From Rhododendron vialii (lineage: Eukaryota; Streptophyta; Magnoliopsida; Ericales; Ericaceae), in contig NC_080562.1 in the NCBI RefSeq assembly GCF_030253575.1, positions 40,959,852 through 41,023,851 of the forward strand: a stretch of DNA of 64,000 nucleotides, read 5' to 3'. The notes below the pieces were generated by a model. It ran no database searches and had not been told where the DNA came from. It was given only the letters and a program-made list of their open reading frames with translations. This document shows positions 48,184 to 60,800 of this stretch, in pieces (positions within the stretch are counted from its first letter, which is position 1; each line of letters opens with the position of its first letter). Position numbers and translations under genes: made by a program.

Positions 48184-49272
48184 ATGAATCGAATTAGTAT
48201 GTCGCTCCATTTCCGGATGCAAGCAGGAAAAACCCCATTCTTCCCCTCCCGCAACCCTCTCCGCACCAAAAATAGGTCCAACCTTTCTCAAACCCTAAAA
48301 CCAGCCCCAAAAATGGTCACAAACACCTCATCCGGAAGACCCATGTGCCATTCTTGTTCCAAACCCTCCCGCATCTGCTTGTGCACTAGAATCAAGACCC
48401 CTTCTCTCAACAACTCAGCGGCCGTCACCATTCTCCAACACAGTCTTGAGTTAAACCACCCTCTCAATTCCACCCGAATCGCCACCCTAGGGCTCAAGAA
48501 TCTCAGTGTGGTGTCAGTTTCTGATGTGAATTTCGAAGCCCAATTCGCCATCAGGCCTCTGAATTCCAATTCTGAAATGGGTTCACACGTGTCTGAGGTT
48601 AGGACTAATGGGTCATGTTTTGATTATCAAGAAACCCAAAATGGAGGTGGGTATTCTTCACAAGTTGGGTCTGGTTTAATTTCTTTCACCATTCGCAAAT
48701 CTGGTGCAGTTAGCTCTTTTAAGCATCTCTGTATGCCCCAGAGTCAACTTGAAAACCTTAACTTTGATCAGTTCTTGACTTCTTCGGTAGTCCTTGATGC
48801 TTTATCAAATGGGTTTGTTGTGAAAAAGTGGCAGAACAAGCAGTTGGGTAATGGGTGCATCAAAACTGAGGAAATGGAGGAGTTTGGAATTAGGGTTCCT
48901 CCTGGGTCAGCACTACTTTTCCCAAGTGAAGATTCAGTTTTGATTGAGGATATAGATTTTGAGGTGAAGAACTTGATTGTGTTGGATGGAACATGGGCAA
49001 AGGCAAAGAGGGTGTACAACGAGAACCCTTGGTTGAAAGCTTTGCCTCATTTGAAGCTGGATTTGGACAAGATGAGCTTGTATGGTGAAGTGAGGACTCA
49101 GCCAAGGGCTGGGTGTTTGTCTACGATTGAGAGCATTGTGTATGCACTGAAGGCTGTAGGGGATGAAACTGAAACTGATGGGTTGGACAATCTGTTGGAT
49201 GTTTTTGAGTCCATGGTTGGTGACCAAAGGCGGTGTATGAATGAAAGATTAAGCCAAATCTCCCTCTCATGA
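48184..49272 (+). CDS. DTW-domain tRNA-uridine aminocarboxypropyltransferase
   Basis: Single exon, 362 residues from the ATG at 48184. Further in-frame ATGs at 48199, 48217 and 48313 could serve. The first 45 residues are basic and Ser-rich and may target an organelle. A zinc-like CHSCSKPSRICLC lies at 55-67. DGTW (268-271) followed by AKRVY is the DTW signature, and RTQPRAGCLSTIE (304-316) is the second conserved block. DTW enzymes (TapT and DTWD1/2 types) transfer the aminocarboxypropyl group of S-adenosylmethionine to a tRNA uridine (acp3U). A non-conserved insert of about 60 residues (about 130-190) separates the halves. An hAT element lies immediately upstream. Family firm; compartment uncertain. 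Confidence 0.9.
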   Translation: MNRISMSLHFRMQAGKTPFFPSRNPLRTKNRSNLSQTLKPAPKMVTNTSSGRPMCHSCSKPSRICLCTRIKTPSLNNSAAVTILQHSLELNHPLNSTRIATLGLKNLSVVSVSDVNFEAQFAIRPLNSNSEMGSHVSEVRTNGSCFDYQETQNGGGYSSQVGSGLISFTIRKSGAVSSFKHLCMPQSQLENLNFDQFLTSSVVLDALSNGFVVKKWQNKQLGNGCIKTEEMEEFGIRVPPGSALLFPSEDSVLIEDIDFEVKNLIVLDGTWAKAKRVYNENPWLKALPHLKLDLDKMSLYGEVRTQPRAGCLSTIESIVYALKAVGDETETDGLDNLLDVFESMVGDQRRCMNERLSQISLS

Positions 49273-50025
49273 CTTCTTTAGTACCTTTTCAGCTTGATTA
49301 TGCGCATAACTCAGTTGATTCAATTACATTGAGTTACAACAGATTGTTTACTAGAGAATTTGGATCTCTCTTGATTATATTTGGTAAAACCTTAGTGTAA
49401 ACTTTCTCGGTTGGGGCTTGTGTTGTGTGGTGTCCTTCTAGCTATGTAGGCTCAATTTAGACGAGTAATTGAATTGAATTCAATCCCAAGAGTTGCTTGC
49501 AGAATATGATTGATGTGAGATGCATGTTGTTGTATCTACAAACCTAAATACACCATGATTTGCCTTCATGTTCCGAAAGGCTTATGATAGTTTGCAACTT
49601 TGAATGGCGTTTTGAGATCGTAGAATGCGAATCCATTCATACTCGATGCCCTTCCAAATGGTAACAGCCATTCGCTGCCGTAGACGTGTTGGCAAAGCAG
49701 TTTGATTTCACTGTCAAAACAGGGAATTTAATTTCCAGTCATTCACCAGCGGAGAGCAACTCATAAAGTTCCCCCCATACGAAGAAGTCGTTTTATTTTT
49801 ACTGATTTGTGCACCCGGGTGTTGTAGCCGTTGTTACCGAACCTGAACTTATTTTGCTGAAATCATGTTCTTGTGACTCTGGCTCGTATAATAATCAAGT
49901 TTAGTTTGAGCTCGGATTTTAGGCTTGTCTAGTTAATGAGTTGAGCTCAATACTTAAAAGCTCGGTTTGTTTTTACTACCTCGGCTGGTTTCTAAAAGAG
50001 CGGAGCTTGAGCTCAAACACTATAA
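49273..50025. other. 3' flank of DTW and intergenic DNA
   Basis: About 49860-50020 carries GAGCTC-rich repeat sequence, similar in style to 63140-63350. No gene was seen. Confidence 0.5.
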
Positions 50026-50264
50026 GGCCCCGTTCCAAAAACCTTCTTAAAAAATAAGCAGCTTATTTATATTTTCAAACTCAAAAATAATGTAAATGAA
50101 AAATATATTTTCAATTTTTTTTTGCATCGTATAAAAGATCTCGATGAGTTCTTTCAAACAAGATCCATATTGCATATTTTTAGATTTCAATAAGTCCATA
50201 ATATTTGAGCTTGAGATTGCCTTCTTAAAAAATAAAGACTTTTTTGGCGTTCTGGAATGGACTC
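50026..50264. mobile_element. Tourist-like MITE, uninterrupted copy
   Basis: Ends GGCCCCGTTCCAAAAACC and the reversed right end GAGTCCATTCCAGAACGCC, flanked by TAA (50023-50025 and 50265-50267). It is the same family as the interrupted copy at 2238-3381 (shared AAACAAGATCCATA and TTTGAGCTTGA). Confidence 0.8.
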
Positions 50265-50317
50265 TAAAGCTTGGCCCGACTCGTTTGCACCCCTATACAG
50301 TAGGACCAATATTGATG

Positions 50318-50415
50318 TGTGAGGGAAATAAACGAGCCGAGCTGGAGCTCAAGTTTGAAAGACCAACGCTAACGTGTGAGGGAAATAAACAAGCCGAGCT
50401 GGAGCTCAAGTTTTG
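50318..50415. repeat. Tandem duplication, 57-bp period
   Basis: GTGAGGGAAATAAAC followed by AGCCGAGCTGGAGCTCAAGT occurs twice, upstream of the RBP45 gene. Confidence 0.85.
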
Positions 50416-50689
50416 AAATCGTAAAAGCTCGGCTTGGTTGGCTTGCACTCCCATGTTGGACCAACACTAATATAATGCACGTATGAAAACCGAAATGACA
50501 GATGTGCCACTTGAACATATAAGCCCACTCCATCCAACCAAACCAAAAAGCCCACCAGTCTAATCTAAAATCCAATCTAGAAGTAATCAACACCACCGAC
50601 TTCCCCCACATAAGAAAGAAGATATCCTCTCTCTCATCTCTCTTTCTCTAGAAATCGGGATTAGGGTTCCTCCGACGATTCCTCTAAAG

Positions 50690-53600
50690 ATGATGCAACC
50701 AGGACATGGAGTCACTCCAATCCCCTTCGACCGTCAACAACAACAGTATCAGCAGCAACCACCGCTATCGCAGCAGCAGTGGATGATGATGCCGCCTCAG
50801 CAGCAGCAGCAGCCACAACAACCACCACCGCCACAGGCGTATCAGCAACCGCCACAACAACCGCAGGCTTATGCTCCGCCGCAGCAGGTGTGGGCCCAGC
50901 ATCCACCTCAGCAGATGGCCGTGCCACCTCAGCAGCAGCAGTATACGGCCGTACAACAAACCGGTTCGAACGAAATCAAGTCGCTTTGGATCGGGGACCT
51001 GCAGGCTTGGATGGACGAGAACTACGTCTACAACTGTTTTGCTCACACCGGACAGGTACTTTTCTTTCTTTTTTCTTTTTTTTAGGTGCTCGATATCTGT
51101 CTATATCATGTTCTGAATTTTCCAGCAGTGACCAATTCAATGTTTACTAGTTTAATTAGATTCTATAGCAAGTTCTCAGATTTTCAATTCAACCATTCAC
51201 TTAAGATTGGCTTCAATTAATTTGGGTTACAGACAGTGATATTATTTAGGAGCAATCATTCGTCTCAAGGAAAGGAAAGAACTGAAGTTGATAAAAGTCC
51301 AGAGACGATAGATAATAATGACAGTTTGTTTCAATTTTATTTTTTTATTTTTGCTTTTGGTAGTCTCCCATCTATACGAATGATTAATCCAAGAGTTTAA
51401 TGTGAATCTAACAAAAATTCAGAAAAGACGATTAAAATACCAAAACAAAAATTTAGGCCCAATGGTTAGCTGCAAAATTATGAAGAGGCGGGCATTTATG
51501 TGGAAAACCCTCCTAGAAAGTAGAACAACAGTGGCAAATACCCAAAAGTTACACTATTGGATGAAGAAGAGTAAATTATTGCATCACGATAAGGACTAGA
51601 ACCCTTATCTGGTTCAGCTGACTTTTGAATCCCTGCAACGCTTTTCTCTCTTGTTCGCCACTAAACGTGACTCTGTCCTTTCAGCCTTATCTGATTGACT
51701 AGCACATCATGGTGCTCCTTGCTCTGTTGTCTGTTTGCAAAAGGGGGGGGGGGGGGGGGGGGGGTTACCATGAATCCCATCCCCATGGGATTGAGCAAGA
51801 CTAGTCTAAAAACCCACCTCAATCCCAATTGTAATCCTAGCCAAAACAAACATGTTATTTACAATCCTACAATCGAATCCTGTGCAAAACAAACATGAAT
51901 AAATGATTCATCCCCTCATTAATAATTCCACCTCATTCTCAATCTCAATCCTAATCCCACCTCATTACGAATCCCCCTAAAATGAAATCTGCAATCAAAC
52001 ATGCCCAAGTGGACAAATAGAGTAAAACTTGTTTCATAAGGTACTATCTGACACACATTTATGGTGGGTCCAATCGTTATCCTTGTTATGATATCCACTG
52101 TTTAGCCAAACTAGAGATGAAATAGGAGATGGGGGCAGATCTCTCTGCATGTCCACAGTGTTTCGTATTTCCCTTTTATTATTGCTTTCTTGTTTGATAG
52201 GTTAACTTTATGGTAACACGTGACTTTGTGTTCCCCCTTTTTATTTTTTTGTGTGTGTGTGTGGGTGAGGTGGGGTCTATTGCTGAATTGGGGGCTGAGT
52301 AGAGTTGGCATATTGTTAGTTGATGACCAAATTTATAGTTGATTGTGGGAATTACCAATTGTTTTCCAACCAGGGTTGATGGGTAACAGTCATGTTATTT
52401 GCCTGAGTTGTGGTTGTTGTGGCTTCATGTTATTTCATGTCTTTTTATCATTCTGATCCTTAATTGGTTTTGATTATATTCAGGTCATGTCGGTGAAGGT
52501 TATTCGCAACAAGCTAACTGCGCAGCCTGAAGGTTATGGTTTCATAGAGTTCACAAGTCGTGCTGCGGCAGAGAGTATATTACAGACATACAATGGTGCA
52601 CTGATGCCAAATACTGAACAGAGTTTCAGAATGAACTGGGCTACTCTTGGTGCTGGTGAAAGGCGGGCCGATGACACTCCAGACTATACAGTATTTGTGG
52701 GAGATTTGGCTGCTGATGTTTCTGATTATTTGTTACAAGAAACATTCAAAGTTAACTATCCATCGGTAAAGGGTGCAAAGGTTGTCACTGACAGAATGAC
52801 CGGGCGTTCCAAGGGTTATGGATTTGTCAGATTTGGAGATGAGGGTGAACAATTGCGTGCTATGGTAGAGATGAATGGAGTGCTCTGTTCTACCAGGCCC
52901 ATGCGGGTGGGGGCTGCTGCTACCAAGAAACCTGTTGGTAGTCAGCAATATCAGAAAGGTATGTGTTCCAGAGCTCTACCATGATTTTAAGCCTCAGAAC
53001 ACTAATGCACACGTTACGAACTTCTATTAGGTACTTAACTGTTCTTTTTGATGTTGATTCTTTTGAGCTGATATATGTTTGTTGTTCATTATATTCTTTT
53101 TCCTTTTTGTAGTAATGATAGTTTGAAGTGATAAGTTTGACTGCTCTTGAGTGTCTAAATGTATATTCCAATGGGATTTCAACTTTGAGGTGGAAGATAC
53201 GATGAATACGCGAGTCATTTCCTTACAGTATTTAACTTTGTGAACTTGGGCGCATTTAATTCTGTTAGAACTTACATAAAGCTCATAAAACTCATGTTGT
53301 CTGAAAGCAGGACAAGAGAGGCTCTCATTTTGGGGGCCCTGGAACTGATTTCAGCCGAAATGATACCACTTTAGTGCGTGGCCTCATTTTAGGTCAGTTG
53401 ATTTGGTTTATGTCACAATTTTTCTTACCTTCACGTCATATTCTCGTGGCGTTTATCATGCTACATACACATAGATTCCAGTTCCTTTTGGTTACCAGTC
53501 CATTTATTTCGTTGTCTTCTACATTTTGTAAATTGAAATTTCCCTTTTCTTTTACTACTTTTACTTAGCATTAAGCCACAAGATTCCTTTTCTTACTTCT

Positions 53601-56184
53601 TTGTGAATCAGTTCCTTAGCTCTATAAACAGGTTGCTCTTATGGCAAAGTTATCCAATTTAGGGTCCCATGTGTATCTTTTTCAGATTTCAAGCTTTCTT
53701 CCCGCTAAGAATGAGTTCTTCTTCTTTTCCACTTTGTTGGTGCTTGTAAGCATATGTTATGCGGCGTTCAGAACCAGTCTTGAAGTTCATGAATTAGAAA
53801 GAACGAACAACTAAGGAAATGAGACGACTATTTCTTGAACTATACTGTAAACAGATCTTCCCCTCCATACAGCTATGTATCTTTGTAAGATGATTTTTCC
53901 GGGTGTTTTCGTTAGGATGTGTTCTTCTTTTGAATCAACTATTTATTTCACGTGGTCAAGTCCTTGTTTATTAGGATGTTTCCTGTTTGGGGTTTTTGAG
54001 ATCAAAGCTTATGGTTCATGGGTTTGAACTGTTAGTCTTAATAGTGGATTACGAAGCATAAGACGAGCCGTCAACCACATACCCCACCCCCCACTGCCAA
54101 AAAAGGACAGTTGAGAAATTCTCCAAGTTTGGCATGTAAAACATAGCATGCTTAGAATTTTGTTGCTGCTTCATGCTGCTTAGAGAAAGGAAGAAATAAA
54201 AGAAAAAAGAAACAATGCACTTCCAGCTGGTTTGTGCAACATGGTTTTTTGAAATTTTTTGTCAGGAAAGTGTCCCAAAACTTGGATTTGGGATGTAACT
54301 ACAGATGCGGTACCAGGGTAACTTTTTGCATTCCGAGTGAGAATTTTTTGTGGCAGTGACTTCGGTTCTCTTGTGAATCTGCTTCTGTTTCCTTTGCCTC
54401 TGTTCTCTGGGGTGTGCCGGTATCCTTATTGTTGTTTTATTACTGCATTCTAGTCATGTTGTGATCTTATTGTCCAAGCAATGAGTCACTGTATGTTCTT
54501 TTATGAAGGGTTGAAAATTACCTGAAAATGGAATTTGGCTTGACATAATCAAGTTTGAAATTGGGTTTTTATCAGGGAAATGGAATTTTAAATTGCATAA
54601 TTTATCGTTGGGAGTGTCATTAAAAGTTTGTAGTAAGCTAAAAATTGCCTTTTTCTGTTCTTGCTTGCTTATATAGCGAACTGCTCTTTGAATTTGTAGG
54701 TACCTTTTCTGGGTAAGGCATTATAGTTCTATGTGCCTTGGATAAAACATTTTCTCATCACTATTCTGTGCCTTTTCACATACTTTTTTCATGTGCAGCT
54801 ACCTTCAGTCCTCAAGCAAGTCAAGGCGAGACCGATCCAACTAACACAACAGTGGGTTGTTCGTTTTGATTTTGGGGATTTTTCTTACAGAGAATATGTT
54901 GGTAAACCTTCACATTTTGGGTGCAGATATTTGTTGGTGGTTTGAACGATAGTGTCTCAGATGACCATCTGAGACAAGTGTTTGGCCAGTTTGGTGAGTT
55001 GGTTCATGTGAAAATACCAGCAGGCAAGCATTGTGGCTTTGTTCAATTTGCTGATAGGTAGGAAGCACAGGCCTTCCGTGTACAAGTTCTGGGCCCTCTG
55101 GCAGTTCCCTTTCATGTCTGTGTTCATAACTTTTTTTGTCTGTTGCTTGCATTTGCTTTCTAGAGCTTGTGCGGAGCAAGCGCTTTCGACGTTGAATGGC
55201 ACTCAGTTAGGAGGACAAAATATTCGACTTTCGTGGGGTCGCACTCCTTCGAGCAAACAGGTTCACTTATCTGTCTACGCTTTTGAGCTATATTTGCTTG
55301 TTACTTTGTACCCGTGTATCTGACGTTGGGATTGGGCCAGGCTCAGCCAGATCAGTCTCAATGGAATGGTGCAAATTATGGATATGCCCAAGGATATGAG
55401 GCATATGGTTATGCACCCCCTCCTCAAGATCCTAACATGTATTATGGGGCCTACCCCGGATATGGGAATTACCAACAGCCACAGCAGGTAAAAGAATGTT
55501 ATAAGCTTTTGCGAAATTCGATTTTGCAAAATTCGATTTTGCAATTAGAGATGGTATGAACTTGCGAAGTGTGGGTGATCAACTTCCAGAACACTTGCAT
55601 TCTTTTTAGTTACTAGACTTCATCCAAGATATCTTTATTGTTTATGATCTTTTTGGGTACCTCTTCTTATTTACTCAGTCATGACGCTTTGATATTCTCA
55701 GTACGTATAGTTTCATGTATTAAGCTGTTGCTATGATGATACAAGGTTGTTGCCCCTTTGCCTTTTCACCAGTTAACCTAGCAATCAGCAAATATGCAGT
55801 CTTTTTCTCCTTGTTTTCAATGAAAACTATTTATGCATATCCTTTACTACAACTGCCATATGGACCATGTTGCATGGTAAATCTGGCTCTAGAATCTGGT
55901 TGGTCTTGTAGCCCGATAGCAGAAATTACTGAAACCATTTACCCCAAGATTGATTGATCTTCATGGCTGGGATTGGGTTTAAAAGACAACCCTAGAAGTC
56001 AGTCAAAAATGAAAATTGAAAAAGGAAGAAGTAGGTAGAGCTCCATCATGTTATTAGCTTCAAGGCAATCGTTGGTCACCTGCATCTGTATCTGACATTC
56101 ATGTATTGGTTCTGTGATTATGTTGACATGATTATGATATGCACAAGGAAAAATGACATGGTTGTGTTTCTCTCTTCTCAGTGA
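50690..56184 (+). CDS. RBP45: RBP45/47-type RNA-binding protein, three RRMs, seven exons
   Basis: Exons 50690-51055, 52484-52958, 54799-54851, 54927-55057, 55164-55260, 55341-55487 and 56182-56184 join to 423 residues. Residues 1-97 are Gln/Pro-rich. RRM1 starts at LWIGDL (99-104) with GYGFIEF (139-145). RRM2 starts at VFVGDL (192-197) with KGYGFVRF (232-239). RRM3 starts at IFVGGL (299-304) with HCGFVQF. The tail is Tyr/Gly/Gln-rich. This order is that of RBP45/RBP47/UBP1-type nuclear proteins, which bind U-rich and poly(A) RNA and enter stress granules. The last splice joins CAG to a TGA, so exon 7 begins with the stop codon; this is the weakest part of the model. Without that splice, reading would add about 23 residues. 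The 3' end converges with RH32. Confidence 0.9.
51743..51764. repeat. Poly-G run of 22
   Basis: It lies in intron 1 of RBP45, next to repeat-like DNA (51765-52010) with recurring AATCCCA and CAAACATG motifs. Its length is likely uncertain. Confidence 0.85.
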
Positions 56185-57867
56185 TCTGTTGCCACCCATA
56201 GAGAAGTGGAGCACTGTTGATGGATCCATTCGGTTCATGTTTGACCTAGTTAGCAGCAAGTCACCCAGTCATAATCAATGTTGCTGTGATTTGATGGTGC
56301 ATGTTTGTGGAATTAGCGCGCTCAGAGAATTTTACTCAGCTTGCATGTTATTTCTCTTTTTGTTGCCCGTGTTTTGTGTTTTATCTGTTCGTTGGGATTC
56401 TACCGGAGTTTGTTCCAGTCTATGATGATATTGTGCACTTATACTGTAATAGCAATTAGCTACTAAAACTTGTCTAAATTATGGAGTTGGATTAATTATA
56501 ATTTATTATCCTCTCTCCTTTGAGTGTTTGGATTTTTCTGGATGAGGGATTCATGGAATATGTTTAGCTGCTAGTTTTAAGTTGTATTTTGAGGGAGATC
56601 TAAGGCAGAAGTTTAAGGCTCTGATTATTTGTGTTACATTAGTAGCCCCTCCTTGAATGATTACTTGTGTGATATTAGTAGTCCCTCCTTCTTGAATGTT
56701 TGTTCTTATGCAAATTCTACGGGAATCCAACATGCAGCCTTGGTGCCTCCAGGCTCTGATAACTTATCTTTGTATTTTGTTTGTGTGTGGGTTTTTTTTT
56801 CTCTTGTGGTTTGTTTAAAATTTGTGGGATAGGCAAAGTAATGATGGATGGTACTACACTATGTGCCTGTTTGTTAGCTGGACTATTTGGATTAATAAAT
56901 TCGGCATTTATTAATTTGGTGTTTAGTAGGCACATATGATTGGTCCCTCTACATCTGGACTATTTACGGGCAACTTCAATTATCCCTTTTTATTTCCAAA
57001 CTTCGATATTAGAAGAAAATTTGAAGAACAAACAAGTAATTTATCACCTTGTTGCTTCATCCACCTAATTTTATACGCCTAGACAAACCACCAACCAAAG
57101 CAAGTACGTACATTTATCTTTTCCTTCTTAATTAATCTCCCCTAACAAACGAGCTCTATGGGTACAACTTTTGGACGAAACCAAGTTATTTCCTCTCTGC
57201 TTTTACTTTCTCTTTTGGTATAAAGAGCACGTAGCTACCAAAGGCAATGAACATTATTGCCTAACAAATATTCGTCTATCCAAATCAAGATTTGTTTTGT
57301 GATAGAGATAGGACAAATATACATCAAGCCAAGTTCATGAAGTGTTTCATCAATGGGACAAATAAGAAAACAAATAACTCTCATGGAGGAGGAAGAAGAA
57401 ATAATCAATCTTTGGTTTTGACTAAGAATAGACCCTTAACCTCTCATTTGAAATGATCAGTTGGTCACAGGACAACAATTTACCAAGATTGGCCATCTAA
57501 ATCTCTTACTGTTAGGGAAGTCGCACCGAATGTACACCAAACCGTATGAAAGACTTCTGATCAACTGTGCAAGCAAACGAATGGAATTTGAATCTCTCAG
57601 TATATAAATGGTTCTTGTAGCTATAAAAGTTCACAAGCCGAGCATTGGGGACGACAAAATTGACAAGGAAACAACTCAAACAAGCTCCAAGAAAAAAGGA
57701 AATATGCTCAAAATTATTCAACAAGATCAACATTAGGTTGCCTCACTGCAAAACTGATTTTTTTTTTTGTTTTTTTTTGGTACACCAGAAAAAGAAAAGA
57801 AACAACAAAAATCAAGGGCCAGCTCCCCTCCCAACAGCCACTCCCGCCATATCACTACAAAACTGAA
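56185..57867. other. Convergent region between RBP45 and RH32
   Basis: This holds the RBP45 3' UTR on the left and the RH32 3' UTR on the right. At 56862-57155 lies a possible MITE (left GTGCCTGTTTGTTAGCTGG; reversed right GAGCTCGTTTGTTAGGGG). A small repeat, ATTAGTAGTCCCTCC, occurs twice at 56637-56700. No gene was found. Confidence 0.5.
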
Positions 57868-60800
57868 TTAAGAGTGCATGGAACTCAACAACTTGAGAGC
57901 CAGTTCCTCTTGTTCTTTCAAAGAAATAGAGTCGGCATTGATAGTGCTATCTTTGTCTCTCTTACTCTCAGCATCATCACTGTCGCTATCAAAGTACTTC
58001 TTCGATCTTTTATTGGTTCGGTCTCCATCTGACCCAGAAAGATCCTCCTCACCCTCAATATCATCCTCGTCCTTCCGTCCCCTTCTTCTCTTCATCTTCT
58101 CCTTCATTCGTTTCTCTTTACGACGTTGACGATCCAGAAGCTTGTCTTCCTTGTCCTCCTCCTTTAACTCTTCTCTCAAATTTGCATATCTTTTACTTAC
58201 TGCCATAAATTGAAACAAAGACCAAGTAAATGCATGCATTTGATATCAATTGTTTTTTAGACCTCTTCTTTCTGTTTTCAATGACCCAGCTCTAGATGAA
58301 GGTTTCTATGGGTTCAAGGCATTGACGAAAGCTTTGCTCAAACTATAGACCAACTTCATAATCAATAAGACCCCATTTGTTTGCCCGGATTTGAGCACCA
58401 CATATCGAAGGTGACCACAAAACCATGAGATATGAATTCCCACGAAACATGAAATATTTTACTCGACATAAAATATATAATCCCATGGAGGACATGATAC
58501 TACCAGTCCCCACTGTTAACAGGATGTGATTATATATCTCTGGGATATTTTCCTTTGCTATCAGTCCAGTCAAACAAACAGGCCCTAATGGTCCTTTGTT
58601 AGATAAGCACTGGACGGTTGAAATCAAGTCTAAAGTTTCTCAAAAGGAAGGAAAAATGGCAAATAAGTAGACAGAATGTATTCAAATCACCTATACATCA
58701 ATTCACAAAGACTAAATTACCTATTATTTATGCAACAAAGCCTATCGTATATATTTAAGCTACTAGCCTACTACAGCAACTCAATAAAATCAAGTACCTC
58801 TATCTTCATCAAGCTGAACTGAGCCATCGCCACTTATCCTGTCAGCTAATGTTGCAAGTGGGGGCAGTGTGTTGCCTTCATCGTCAAAGACAACTCTTGT
58901 ACCCAATGGTCTGTGGACATTAATTTTCAGTTTCTTTTTCTTCAAAATCCGTGTTCCTGGCCTACAAAAACAATAATGAAAATCAAATCCAACAGAAGCA
59001 GATTATATCACTGGCAACATGCATGAGGATGGAAAATAGACCAAAATAGCTAAAAATCTTGAAAAAAGCAGTATAAAGTGTTAAAAAATGGTGATCCAAG
59101 TCATCTGATATTTTGCAGTCTTTCTTTCAGGAGAACAACAATGGATGATTAGAGTCAGTTGGGTTGATTTGTAGGGGGAGATCAAGTCATTAAGAGTTAA
59201 AATAAATTGGATCTACCCTCACACACAAATCTCATATAAATTCCATCGCAAGGCACTTTACATGTAGCCTTGGGACAACTGAACTAGTGCAACTCCCAGA
59301 CCACATCAAGGGGCGGTATTTTTTTCTGAATTATGCGCACAATGCAGAATTCTACTACAGCAAGGAAGAAAGTGACATACTCAATATCTGCTATGTCAGT
59401 TGATTTTCCTTGCCCACCATGGGGGGTTTCCTTAGCTGAAAGAAAATCTTTATCCACTTCTTCTTCGTCTTCTTCGTCTTCTTCAATTTTACCGGTAACT
59501 GGACTTTCTCTCGGAAGCTCAAACAAGTTCTCCTTGCTATAATTTTCTTCTCGAAGAGAAGATTCTCCTGACACTTGCTTTCCTTTGCTTTTCTGGTTCA
59601 GAAAACGGATTTTCGGGGTCATTGGCAGGCCCAATGATGCTGAGAATTCTTCAATGGGGAGTTTCGTAACATCAAAAACCTCCTTATCCCGATGTTTATG
59701 TATAGACCTCAAGTACGTGATGAATGCCCTATGAGCGAGGTGCCGCAAGTCTACTTCCTTCTTGTCATCTTTCTTTGCTAATAAAGCTGCCAACAATCCA
59801 GAAACAGGTTGCAGCCTTTTTGTGTTTGCCTGAAACAAACAGCATGAGACAAGAAGTTAATTGTATGAAAAGGCTCATATATACCACAAATACCATGAAA
59901 ACACAAATTGACCCAAGCAATTTATCAGAACGCTCCTGTATGACAACAAAGGGCTTGCTGGCTTGACCGTGAAACTGAGTAGATATAGCAGTTGCGGAAG
60001 ATATACTAAATGGCACATGATACCTTGATAAACTGGATGGGTATCTTCTTCTCCTGTAACTTTTCAAGCATCTTCATTTCTGAGGGCACCAGGAATAAAA
60101 CTGACTTCCCACCACTAAGATATCGAGCAGTACGTCCAACTCTGTGTATGTAAGCTGCAACGTCTTCTGGACAGTCCACCTGATGCAAGGTCAATCAGAG
60201 TAACGACCCAGCCAAATGAAGTATTGCTCATTTGAAAAACCAATAACTCACCTGGACAACCCAATCAACTGCCTTGTTAAAATCAAGGCCCCTTGAGGCT
60301 ACATCAGTCGAGAAGAGAACTGAACGTGTCTCACAAAACTGAGAATAGATTCCCATCCTTCTCTCCTGCTTCATCCTTCCATGAAGACATTTCAAGGGGA
60401 TTCCAGGATGGAGCTTCTTGAATGCTTCAAACACAAATCTTACCTGTTGAATAGCAGAAGTTGAAGTCAATAACTAAAAAAAAGAGAGGTGCAAACTGAT
60501 TCACAAATACATGGACCAAAAGGTGTCAACGAAGAAGAGAGCGGTGAGAAGAAAAAAAGGGTGGCTGTGGCTATAATTTGCAAGACATCCAACCATTTGT
60601 TTGTCATCCCACATAAATGAAACGGAAATGTGGAAAAGCTAAACTCCAAACTATCTTTCTCACTTTACCACTGATACAAAGCTCTGTAAATGCATTAACA
60701 CTACAAACATTGTGGAGGAGTTCCTAAAATGGGAAGAGAATTCCAATGCATGGAAAGAAGATAGAGGGTAACTTTAGAATTTCACATAAACTGAATCTAC

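Noticed and set aside
50712-51150. Long open frames opposite and beside the RBP45 first exon
   Set aside because: CAG/CCA repeat codons stay open in every frame. The sense frame alone leads into RRM1 and splices cleanly.
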